Shown one piece after another: positions 48,276 through 57,766 of a stretch of 64,000 nucleotides of DNA. The notes beneath the pieces were generated by a model. The model was not told the DNA's origin. It ran no database searches and saw only the letters and a program-made list of their open reading frames with translations. Numbering within the stretch: the stretch's first letter is position 1; the number at the start of each line of letters is the position of its first letter. A program made the position numbers and the translations under genes. The stretch lies in contig JAEOAD010000034.1 in NCBI GenBank assembly GCA_036365145.1, forward strand, positions 16,273,501 to 16,337,500, written 5' to 3'. The stretch is from Orientallactaga sibirica. Its lineage: Eukaryota > Chordata > Mammalia > Rodentia > Dipodidae.

Positions 48276-48653
48276 TGTATGGCCTAATGCAGGTCTGGCC
48301 CCCAGACTGCATGGCAGAAGAAACCAGGAAGTGGCTTCTGTGAACATGGCCTTCTGCACAGGCCTGGCGTGATAACAGCTAAGGTCCCATGCTCGCGAGA
48401 AACCTGCTACAAGATGAGCTGTCTGGAGACAGGCTGTCATTGGTCACAAAAAGGGGACCACCCCATACAATGATTGGCCAGTCAAGCCCTGAAAACCTCC
48501 TGTACTTCCTTGAATAGACAGAGTTTGCGGCAACTCGCCCTCTGTAGCTTCCACCCAACACCCAGAGTCTGTGTTGTGATTCTGTACTGCTCACCCCCAA
48601 CTTGGCAGAGACCCTGCTGTCCCTCCTGGGCTGGCCTTGGGGGGACCCTAACA
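48276..48653 (+). mobile_element. Solo LTR in LINE-1 3' UTR
   Basis: 378 bases, TGTATGGCCTAATGCAGG .. GGGGACCCTAACA, flanked by gtcaccc on both sides. Removing it rejoins the LINE-1 3' UTR cleanly (..ggcttcatgtcaccctctccagg), as in the intact UTR near 26200-26260. It has a CCAAT box in reverse (gattggccagtc). The duplication length suggests ERVK-like integrase (6 bp; 7 visible here). A relative lies at 1-336. No internal genes. Confidence 0.88.
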
Positions 48654-48660
48654 GTCACCC
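48654..48660. repeat. Solo LTR target duplication, right
   Basis: gtcaccc, identical to 48269-48275. Confidence 0.85.
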
Positions 48661-49703
48661 TCTCCAGGGCCCTTCAATTCAGGTGTGCCTCCTGAGGTCC
48701 TCTAGGGGGTTCCAGCTTTTGTCTAATTTCTAGGATATAGGATTCTATGGTACCAGTTCAATTTGGGTTCAGTTTTGTGTTCTCCCCCACAGTTCTCCTT
48801 CCCCAAACTCTACCCTCCCTATTGTCCAAGCCTTGAGATGCCCTTCAGGTTTGTCAGCAACTTGGGCTGATCCAGGTTAGGAACCACATATGAGTGTGAC
48901 CATGTGACGATTGTCTTCTGTGATTGTGTGAGTTTGCTTAGAATGTTCTGTTCCAAGTTTGACCATTTCTCTACAAATTTCATTATGTCATTTTTTTCTT
49001 ATTGATGAGTAGAATTCCATCATGTAGAAATACCACACATTTGTTATCCATTCATCTATGATGGGTACTTGGGTTGATTCCAGTTCTTAGCTGTTATGAA
49101 GTGAGAAGCCATAGACATGGTTGAGCAAACATTTCTGAGCTGAGATGTGGAGCTTTTAGGGTAAATTCCCAATAAGGGAATAATGGAGTCTGTTGGTAGT
49201 TCCATATTCATCCTTTGCAGGCATCTCCATATTGATTTCCATAGTGATTGTATCAGCTTACATTCCCACCAACAGTGAATGAGTGTTCCTATTTCTCCAC
49301 ATACTTACCAACATTTGTTTTCATTTGATTTTTTTAAAGTTTGCTATCCTTACTGGGGTAAGGTAGAATCTCATAGTTGTTTTAATTTGCATTTCCCTAA
49401 TGGTTAGGGATGATGAACATTTTCTTAAGTGACTGTTAGCCTTTATAATTCTTCCCCTGAGAACTCCCTAGGCAGTTCTCTGCCCCACTTTTGGAGTGAG
49501 TTGTTTGATTTTTATCATTTAGTTTTTTGAGTTCTTTGTAGATTCTAGATATTAGGCTTCTGTTAGTGGTATATCTGGCAAATATTTTCTCCCATTCAGT
49601 GGGTAATATATTGGCTCTGCTTATGGTATGTATGTCTGTGAAAAAGCTTTTTAGCTTCATGAGATGCTAATGGTTGAGTGCTTGTTTAATTTTCTGGGCT
49701 ACT

Positions 49704-49706
<3 letters not shown>

Positions 49707-49739
<33 letters not shown>
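49707..49739. repeat. Poly-T expansion inside ORF2
   Basis: About 33 T where the related LINE-1 near 25295 has only 'ggggttttgtttagg'. A second T run of 15-16 lies at 49939-49954. Expansion of short T runs after insertion is the likely cause. Assembly length error is possible. Confidence 0.85.
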
Positions 49740-51353
49740 CAGGAAGTATTTTCCTAGTCCTACATAATGGAGAGTGCCTCCTATCTTTTTCATCCAGTAG
49801 TTGAAGACTTTCGGGTCTTATATTTAGGTCTTTAATCCATTTGGACTTGATTTTTGTGAATGGAGAAATGAGTGGGTCTAATTTCATTTTTCCACATATG
49901 GTCATGCAAATTGTCCAACACCATTTGTTGAAGATACTTTTTTTTTTTTTTTTTCTTCTCCAGTATACATTATTGGCACCTTTGTCAAAGATCAAGTAGC
50001 TGTAGTTACTTGACCTAAGATCTGGGGCTTCAATTCTGTTCCATTGGTCTATGTTTCTGTTTTTATTCCAATACCAGGGTGTTTTTGTTAGTATGGCTTT
50101 ATAAATTAGATCGGGCATGGTGATACTGCCAGAGGTGTTTCCCCCCATCACCCAAGGATATGTTTGGATATTTGAGGCCTTCTGCCATTCCATATGAATT
50201 TTGAGATCATTTTTTTCATTCTCTGTGAATAATGATGCTGGTATTTTTATTGATTTTGAATTAAATTTGTGTATTGCTTTTGGTAGAATTTCCATTTTCA
50301 TAATATTAATTCTACATATCCAGGAACATAGGTCTTTTCATGTTCTCAAGTCCTCCTTGATTTCTTTCTTGGGTGTTTTTAATGTTTTCATTACATAGGT
50401 ATACATAGGTATTTCACATACTTGGTTAGTGTTATTCCCAGGTATTTAAATTTTTTTGTTGCTATTGAAGGTGGGACAGCCTCACTGATTTCTTTCTCTA
50501 TATATTTGTCCTTTGCAAATAGAAAAGCTACTGGTTTTTGTGCATTGATTTTGTATCCTGTCACTTTGCTGAAGGAATTTATCACCTTTAGAAGTTTTGA
50601 GATGGAGACTTTCTGGTCACTTGTATATAGGATCATGTCATCTGCAAATAGAGCTAACTTGACTTCTTCCTTTCCAATCTGAATCCCTTTTATTTCTTTA
50701 TTCTGTGTTATTGTTTCAGCTAGTACTTCTAGTGCTATGTTGGAGAGCAGTGGTGAGAGTGGGCACCATCTTGTTCCAGATCTCAGTGTGAGCTCCTTGA
50801 GTATTCCCCTGTTAAGTATTATTTGGGCTTTAGAAGCTTTATATATAGCCTTTAGTGTGCTGAGATATAAATCCTCCATACCTATTCTTTCCAGAGTTTT
50901 GATCATGGGATGGTCTTGTAATTTGTCAAAGTCCTTCTCTGCATTAATTGAGATGATAATCTAGTTAATATGGCTAAGTTTATTTATGTGGACCTGTTTC
51001 CATATGCTAAAACAATCTTGAATTCCTGGGACAAAGCTTGCTTGAACAAGATACATAATGCTTTTGATGTGTTTTTGAATTTGGTTTGCAAGGATTTTAT
51101 TCAGAATCTTTGCATCGAAGTTCATTAGGGATATAGGCTTATAGTTTTCTTTTCTTGTTGCATCTCTGTCTGGTTTTGGTATTAGGCTAATGTTCACTTC
51201 ATAAAAGGAGTTGGGGAGGATTTCCTTGTCTCTGATTATGCAAAAAAAGTTGAGAAAAATTGATTTCAGTTCTTCAATAAGGTTTTGATAGAATTCAGCT
51301 GAGAATCCATCTAGTCCTGGACTTTTCTTTTGGGGGAGGTTTGATTACCTTTT

Positions 51354-51578
51354 CTTTTTATTTTTTTTTAAATATATTTTATTTATTTATTTGAGAGAGA
51401 GAAAGGGAGAGGGAAAGAGAGAATGGGTATGCCAAGGCCTTCAGCCCCTGAAGACAAACTCCAGATGCATGCACCCCCTTGTACATCTGGCTTACCTGGG
51501 TCCTGGAGAGTTAAATTGGGATCCTATGGTTTGCAGGCAGATGCCTTAACCACTAAGCCATCTCTCCAGCTCCATTCA
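51354..51578 (-). mobile_element. DIP-type SINE in ORF2, antisense
   Basis: T-rich tail left, GA tract, 'ccagatgcatgcaccccctt', head complement 'gccatctctccagctcc' right. The flanks gattaccttttc and cattactttttc are an imperfect duplication. Confidence 0.85.
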
Positions 51579-51642
51579 TTACTTTTTCAATCTCCATTAA
51601 TGTAATAGGTTTGTTTAGATTATTCTCCCCTGAGTTTAGTTT

Positions 51643-51746
51643 GGAAGAATCATCATTTCATATTTCCAAAACCTCTACTCCATTTCTTCCATAATATTCA
51701 ATTTTATGGAGTAGAGGTTTTAGAAATATGAAATGATGATTCTTCC
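51643..51746. repeat. Long inverted repeat (41-bp arms, 22-base loop)
   Basis: The left arm 51643-51683 (ggaagaatcatcatttcata..) and right arm 51706-51746 (..tatgaaatgatgattcttcc) pair over 41 positions with a single A-C mismatch (51667/51722). The loop is 22 bases. It lies in LINE-1 ORF2 sequence, where no such hairpin belongs to the ORF. Confidence 0.95.
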
Positions 51747-52999
51747 AATTTCATGGATATCTCTTGTGATCTCTCCTTTTTCATTTATAATCTTGTTAAT
51801 TTGAAATATAATCTTGTTAATTTTTTTCTTGGCCAGGGATTTGTTAATCTTGCTTATTTTTTTCAAAGAACCAGTTCTTTATTTCATTGATTTTTAAAAA
51901 TTGTTTTCTTAGATACCAATTAATTAATTTCTGCTCTAATCTTGATTATTTCTTTCCATCTGGAACTCTTTGGGTGACATTCTTCTTGTTTTTCCAGTGC
52001 TTTTAGGTGGATATTCAGGTTAATAATTTGGATTGTCTCTGTCTTTTAATGAAGGCATTTAGGGCTATGATTTTCCCCTTCTGACTCCCTTCATTGTGTC
52101 CTATAGGTTTTGGTATGTTGTGTTTTCATTACCATTTAATTCTAGGAATTTTACAATTTCTGTTTTGATTTTCTCCATGACCCGTTCATTGTTGTTTAGT
52201 CTCCTGGAGTTGGTGGAGTTCTTGATGTATCTCTTGTTATTTTCTAGCTTTAAAGTATTGTGATCTGCCATGATGCAGGGAGTAACTTCAATTTTCCTGA
52301 CTTTATGGAGGCATGCTTTATGGCATAATATCTGGTGAATTTTGGAGAGGGTTCCATGGGCTGCTGAGGACAATATGTGTTCCGTAGAGTTGGGGTGGAA
52401 TGTTCTGTAAATATTTGTTAGGTCTAGTTGATCTATGATGTTGTTGAAATCTATTATTTCCCTGTTGATTTTCTTCTTGGATGATCTGTCTATTGATAAT
52501 AGTGGAGTACTGAAGTCTCCAACTTTGATGGTGTTGCTGTTTATTTCTGTTTTATTGTCAAGTAGATTTTGTTTTATAAGCTCTGGTGTGCCTGTGTTTG
52601 GCACATATATATTTATAACTGTGATGTGCTCATGTTGGATTATTCCCTTGATGAGTAAGAAGTGGCCTTCTTTGTCCTTTTTGATTATTTTTTTGTTTGA
52701 AGTTTATGTTATCAGATATTAATTCAGCAACACCCACTTGTTTCTTATTGCCATTTGCTTGGAATATTGTTTTCCAACCTTTAAACCTGAGGAGGTATCT
52801 ATATTTAGTGGTGAGGTTGGTTTCTTGAAGACAGCAGATAGAAGGGTCCAATTTTTTGATCCACCCTGATGACCTGTGTCTTTTGATGGGTGAGTTAAGC
52901 CCATTAATATTTAAGATTATTACTGTGAGGTTTGGATTAATTCCTTTCATGATGAGATGTTTTATGGGGTTTGGTGCTATCTTGTGTTTTATACTATTT

Positions 53000-53594
53000 T
53001 GAGCCTGGTCTATTTTGGTTATTGTGATCTTGTTGGCTCTTGAAATTGGTTGTTTGACTGTTCTATGTCAAGTATTCCCTCAAGTATTCTCTGTAGGTTT
53101 GGCTTTGTGTCCATATAATCATACAGAGGGCTTTTTTCAGTTAAAAAAAAAATTCTTTTACCATCTATTGTGAGGGATACTTTTACTGGGTAGAGTAGTT
53201 TGGGTTAGAAGCCATACTTTTCCAGACTTTGAAGTGTTCCATTCCCAGCCCTTCTGGCTTTCAGGGTTTCTATTGAGAAATCTGATGTAATTCTGATGGC
53301 ATTACGTTTGTATGTTGTGAGGTGTTTCTCTCTTGCTGCTTTTAACACTCTCTCTTTGTATTTGTTGTTGAGAGTTTTTACCATGATGTTTCTATTAGAG
53401 TTTATTCTTTGTTCCTGTCTGTTTGGGGTTCTCTGGCCTTCTTGTATATGGATGGGTGTCACTTTTGAGTGATTCAGAAAATTTTCTTCAACAATTTTAT
53501 CGAATATGGTCTCTATGCCTCTGGCCTGGATTGCCTCTCCATTTGGTATACCCATGATCCAGATGCTTGGTCTTTTTAGGGTATCCCACAGTGC
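53000..53594 (-). pseudogene. LINE-1 ORF1 C-terminal half (outer element)
   Basis: ORF1 protein is the RNA-binding chaperone of LINE-1. The fragment covers the end of the RRM-like domain (MGIPNGEAIQARGIETIFDK) and the C-terminal domain (ITSDFSIETLKARRAGNGTL). Upstream of the RRM it stops abruptly at the junction with the inner LINE-1 piece. Confidence 0.85.
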
Positions 53595-54176
53595 CCTTGT
53601 GTGTGTAATCTGTGGATTTTGGTGGAATATTCTGTAGATGTGTGTTAGGTCTAGTTGCTCTATAGTGATGTTGAGCTTTCTTACTTCCCTATTAATTTTC
53701 TGTTTGAGTGATCTATCAATTCCTGATAGTGGAGTATTGAAATCCCTGACTATGATGGTGCTGGTGGTTATTTCTGTTTTGTTGCCAAGTAGGTTTTGTT
53801 TTATGAATTGTGGTGCAGCTGTACTTGCTAATGAAGATTGATGATTGTGATATCCTCTTGTTGGATCGTTCCCTTGATAAGTAAGAAGTGGCCTTCTTTG
53901 TCTTTTTTCGATTAATTTTGGTTTGAGTTCTATTTTATCTGATATTCATATAGCAACACCTGCTTGTTTTTTATTTCTGTTTGCTTTGAATATCATTTTC
54001 CACCCTTTTTACCCTGAGGAGGTGTCTGTCTTTAGTGGTGAGGTGGATTTCTTGAAGACTGCAGGTTGAGGGGTCTAATTCTCTGATCTACCCTGTTAGC
54101 TTATGTCTCTTGATGGTTGAATTAAGGCCATTAATGTCCAGGGTAATAACTGTGAGGTTTGATTTAATTCCTGCCA
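53595..54176 (-). pseudogene. LINE-1 ORF2 endonuclease fragment (inner piece)
   Basis: A second copy of the ORF2 start, parallel to 52350-52950 (compare 'gataagtaagaagtggcctt' in both). The start codon complement is at 54174-54176. The fragment ends within the endonuclease domain with no A-tail, next to ORF1 of the outer element. Confidence 0.85.
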
Positions 54177-54389
54177 TGTTGTGGTGGTTTATGTGGTTTG
54201 GTGTGTTCTTGGACTTTGTTTTTTTTTTTTTTTTTTCCTTTTCTGAGTTTCATTATTGTGGTCTGCTTCTTGTAGGCACTTGGGGTTGGTTGTTTGATTC
54301 TTTTGTGTGGAGAATTCCTGAAGTACTCTCTGTAGCTTTGCCTTTGTCTTCATATAGTTGTAAAACTGAGTTTTATCATTGAAAGCTTT

Positions 54390-55444
54390 TCTTCACCATC
54401 TATTATGAAGGATATTTTTACTGAGTAGAGCAGTTTGGGTTGGAAGCCATAAGTTCTTAGACTTTTCAGGGTTCCAGTCCAGGTTCTTCGGGCTTTCAGG
54501 GTTTCCATTAAGAAATCTGAAGTATTTCTGATAGGGTTACCTTTATATGTAATGAGTTGTTTCTCCCTAGCTGCTCTTAGGAGTTTTTCTTTGTTATAAA
54601 TGTTTAGAGTCTTAATGAGAATATGTCTTAGAGATTTTCTCCTTTGATCCAGTCCATTTGGAGTTCTGTTAGCTTCTTGTAACTTGATAGGACTTTCTTT
54701 TGAGAGAGTGGGAAAGTTTTCTTAAATAATTTTGTTGAATAAGTTCTCCATGCCTTTGGTCTGAATTTCCTCACCTTCTGGTATCCCCATGATCTTAATG
54801 TTAGGGTGCTTAATGATATCCCATAGTTTCCTCATATTCTGTTCACAAAAAGTTTTGAACTTATTGAAACTTTTGGATTCACAAACTGTTTCTTCTGTTT
54901 TGTCTTCCAGTTCTGAGTTTCTATCCTCCACGTGGCTGACTCTATTCCTGAAAACTTCTATAGAGTTTTGGGCTTGTTCAATTTGTTTTGTATTTTCTAT
55001 GGCTTTTTTATGTATAGTTTCCATCCCTCTGTTGAGTTCCCTTTTCACATCATTTTCTTATTTTCTTAATACTTCTTGGAATTCATCCTTGCATTTATTT
55101 ATGTCTTCATTGAGCTTATCTAGCTTGTTATTGAGGTTCTCTCTTCTTTCTCTCTCCTTTCAGGTCATTTACCTGTCTTTGAATCCCTTCGTAGTTCGTT
55201 TCTATTAGGTGTAATCTAGTGAAAACAGCATTCATAAATTATTGGCCCTTTGTTGATTTTCTGCCAGTTCTGCTATTTTCTTGGCCAGGTTTGCATTGCT
55301 TATGTTTTCATTTTGGGGTTCTTCTCCTATTGTCTCCTCTATGTTTTGATTAGGGATATCTATTTTTGGACTGGACAGTCTTATTGGATTTACTTGCATT
55401 TGATTTTTCATGTTAATCCTTTTGTGTGGTGGTCTGCCCATCAT
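54390..55444 (-). pseudogene. LINE-1 ORF1 (inner piece), full span with breaks
   Basis: The N-terminal 70 codons are open (55232-55444, NLAKKIAELAENQQRANNL), followed by the coiled-coil and RRM part (54722-55048: QAQNSIEVFRNRVSHVEDRN, IKIMGIPEGEEIQTKGMENL) and a C-terminal domain at about 54420-54720. Stops and frameshifts separate the three. A T-run near 54219-54237 lies in the ORF1-ORF2 spacer. Confidence 0.85.
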
Positions 55445-55508
55445 GATGAAGGAATGTTATTAAATTTAGGAGGAAGCTGTAGTTTACCCTTGACCTGAGT
55501 CTGCACTC

Positions 55509-55986
55509 GTGGGTGGCGGCAAGTGGGGTGGCTTTTACATGTGGAGCTCCATATGGGTGGGAAAGCCTAGGTCTTTGTGGGGTGAATCCTAGCCTGTTGG
55601 CCTGGGTCTGAGATCTGGGGCCACCTCAAGTGGGATGACTTTCACATGTGGAGCTTTGCTAGGGAGGGAAAGTTTAGGTTGGGGTAGAATGGGGCAAATG
55701 CTGGCCTGTTTGGCAGTAGTGAGTGGGATGGCTTTTGAATGTTGAACTCTGGTGGCGGGATGAATGCTAGCCTGTTGGCCTGAGTACACACATGGAGGGG
55801 GTTGCAAACTGAGTGGGGTGGCATTCCATGGAGGCAGGTAGCCTAGGTTGGGGCAGAGCTGGGAGAATGCTAGCCTGTTCAGGGGTAGCAAATGGGATGG
55901 CTTTTGTGTGTGGAGCTCTCTGGAGGTGGGAAAGCCTAGGTTGGGGTGGGGATCTGCAAATGCTATCTTGCTGGCCTGGGACCACT
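55509..55986 (-). repeat. Tandem monomers in LINE-1 5' UTR (inner piece)
   Basis: Five imperfect units of roughly 80-115 bases recur, each with a 'gtgggrtggcttt' block, a 'tgtggagctc' block, 'gggaaagcctaggttggggt' and 'aatgctagcctgtt'. Unit starts are near 55509, 55620, 55717, 55797 and 55883. In mouse LINE-1, tandem 5' UTR monomers act as the promoter. The same role here is inferred from position. Confidence 0.8.
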
Positions 55987-56238
55987 AAGCCGGTGGTTAG
56001 TGTAGGAAGAACCTGCATCTGTGGCTCTGAAGGCTGTTTGAGGGGACTGGGGGACTGGTGGGCTACCCAAGAGCATGGGAATCAGTGGGTTCCCTACTTT
56101 CCTCCTCTGTACTTTCCTACTGGAAGTCTACTAGTATCTGCAGACTGTTAGCAACCCCACTTAATCCTATGTGTCTTGCCTTTCCTTCCCCAAGAGGTGA
56201 GGTGTGGTTAGGCGGATGCCATCTTGATCCTGAGTTCT
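55987..56238 (-). mobile_element. LINE-1 5' UTR start (inner piece)
   Basis: Unique 5' UTR sequence upstream of the monomers. The right end, on the minus strand, reads aggatcaagatggcatccgc, a plausible true 5' end of a LINE-1 (compare the ..caagatggc starts of many LINE-1s). Confidence 0.65.
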
Positions 56239-56247
56239 GATTTTCTT

Positions 56248-56455
56248 TTTCTTTTTAAGTTTTATTTTTAAGCTTTATTTTTTTTTTTTATTTATTTACT
56301 TATTAGAGACAGAGAAAGGGAGAGAGAAAGAGAGAATGGGTATGCCAGGGCTTCTAGCCACTGCAAATGAACTCCAAATGCATGCACCACCTTGAACAGG
56401 GGTCCTTGGGCTCCATAGGCAAGTGCTTAACTGCTAAGCCATCTCTCCAGCCCAA
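56248..56455 (-). mobile_element. DIP-type SINE at the LINE-1 junction, antisense
   Basis: T-rich tail left, 'atgccagggcttctagccac' and head complement 'gccatctctccagccc' right. The duplication gattttctt occurs at 56239-56247 and 56456-56464. Without the SINE, the inner LINE-1 5' end abuts ORF1 of the outer LINE-1 directly. Confidence 0.88.
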
Positions 56456-56464
56456 GATTTTCTT

Positions 56465-56807
56465 GATGCTTCCTGGAATTCATTCTTGCATTTGATGAAT
56501 TCTTCATTAAGCTTAATCAACTGGTTATTGAGATCTTAACATTTCTTGACTCACCTTCAATTTACTCATATCTCTTTGGAGGGTTATTGTGTTTTCTTCC
56601 ATCAAGTTAAGCCTACTGTCAAAAACTGAACACTCTAGGAGACAATTCTGTTCAATTTCATTTATAGGATTGTTGGTTCTTTGATGGTTTGCTTCTAGAT
56701 CAGTGATTTTTCTTGATCAGGGTCTCATTGGTTGTTGTGTTTGGGAATGAATTTTCTGTTGATTTCTATATGATTTCATTGGAGGCTTCCATTGTGGGAC
56801 TAGCCAT
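56465..56807 (-). pseudogene. LINE-1 ORF1 N-terminal part (outer element)
   Basis: From the start codon complement at 56805-56807 the sequence reads MASPTMEASNEII then a stop. The later 'ttcctggaattcattcttgc' block aligns with 55075-55095 of the inner ORF1 (coiled-coil region). It complements the C-terminal half at 53000-53594. About 235 bases of ORF1 between them are missing. Confidence 0.75.
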
Positions 56808-57262
56808 CTTTGGTAGAGATCCCTCAGTTTTCTAACTTTGGTTGGCTTTTTCCATTGTTGTCTACCTGTTTTAGGGAGACTATTTTATTGAGGAGGAAGC
56901 AAGTTTTTTGTCATTTGGCCCATGCACACTCTGACTCACAGACCCCTGTTTCCTGGCCAGTCAGGATACTAGAGCAAAAGGCCTGATTCCACAGCTCACT
57001 CAAGGAGCAGGCCTCCCCATTCAAGGCATCATGAGACCTACCAGGACCAGGGGACTGGGAGGAGCTGGGAGACAGGGGTCTGGCCTACTGACCTCACACC
57101 ACTGCACCCTCACGCACATCCATGCAGGGAATCCAGACCAGATCACTTGGGAGGAGCCAGGAAACAGGGGTCTGGCCTACTCACTCCACATTACCATGAC
57201 TGCCCACAGACAGTCTGCATAGGAAACCCTGACCAGGGTGCTGGGACAAGTTGGGAGATAGT
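56808..57262 (-). mobile_element. LINE-1 5' UTR with two monomer-like units (outer element)
   Basis: Two units start near 57059 and 57150 with ggagg-agc-gg-a-acagggg and tctggcctac. They are unlike the monomers at 55509-55986, so this is a different LINE-1 subfamily. A 19-bp perfect inverted match (cagacccctgtttcctggc at 56939, complement at 57156) lies in the same UTR. Confidence 0.65.
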
Positions 57263-57281
57263 TACAATCACTTTAAAAAAA
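57263..57281. repeat. Target duplication, copy 3
   Basis: tacaatcactttaaaaaaa, about 16 of 19 positions like 47084-47102. Supports 47103-57262 as one original LINE-1 insertion. Confidence 0.65.
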
Positions 57282-57766
57282 TAGATTTGTACTAATTATC
57301 TTATATACATTAAAGAATGCATAGGTAGCTATTTGAATGGAGCAGGAAAAATTGTCCTTTTAATCAGGCCCATGCAGGCTCTGGTTTAAAAATGAACTAA
57401 TTTATTTGTAATTATGTAATATACTCAGTGAACCTGAACTTTCCTCATGGGTTAAGATCCAAAATTAGTGCTTAAGTGAACAGTTGTGTATAGTCTAAAT
57501 TACACAGAAAAATCTATTAAGTGATAGTAATTACAACCCAGCATTTGGATAATACATAAGTATGAATTGACTACATTATATAGTATAATGCATTTAATCA
57601 TATTAGGAAATACAGCTCCACTTTTATGGATGAATAAACTGAGTCATAGAAGGGTTGAGTCACTTGAGTGATGTTCCAATGTTAGCTGTGGAAATAGAAA
57701 CTAATTTATTTGTGCATAGATATCACAGTAAAAGCTATGTTCTATTAGCAATAAAAATGCAATGCC
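57282..57766. other. AT-rich sequence with MIR trace
   Basis: 'atggatgaataaactgagtc' then 'gggttgagtcacttgagtga' near 57627-57674 is a MIR-like core. Otherwise nothing. Confidence 0.45.

Larger units (their letters stand above)
48950..52950 (-). pseudogene. LINE-1 ORF2 pseudogene (endonuclease-reverse transcriptase)
   Basis: In an intact LINE-1 this protein nicks target DNA and copies LINE-1 RNA there. The endonuclease start is readable (ILNINGLNSPIKRHR, CCLQETNL). Two catalytic motifs are damaged: GDFN reads GDFS and SDH reads ADH. The reverse transcriptase segment at 50391-50906 keeps SPLLSNIALEVLAE and the catalytic LALFADDMILY (aspartates at 50637-50642). Between 51200 and 52100 the frame is broken by stops, a SINE and a local inverted repeat. 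The C-terminal part carries a 33-T expansion at 49707-49739. Degenerate and non-functional. Confidence 0.88.
47103..57262 (-). mobile_element. Full-length LINE-1, antisense, with four insertions
   Basis: Reading on the minus strand: 5' UTR 57262-56808, start of ORF1 56807-56465, rest of ORF1 about 53590-53000, ORF2 52950 to about 48950, 3' UTR to 47103. The interruptions are a DIP SINE (56248-56455), a second LINE-1 piece (53595-56238), a DIP SINE (51354-51578) and a solo LTR (48276-48653). After removing them about 6.7 kb remains, normal for a rodent LINE-1. The flanks at 47084 and 57263 are similar imperfect direct repeats. Many stops and frameshifts make it inactive. Confidence 0.78.

Noticed and set aside
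50391..50906. 171-codon reverse transcriptase frame as an active gene
   Set aside because: The catalytic FADD is present, but the rest of ORF2 has frameshifts, stops, a SINE insertion and damaged endonuclease motifs.
53595..56238. Inner LINE-1 piece as an independent 5' neighbour of a separate LINE-1
   Set aside because: The ORF1 parts on both sides complement each other and the outer flanks carry similar target words, so nesting is the better explanation, though not proven.
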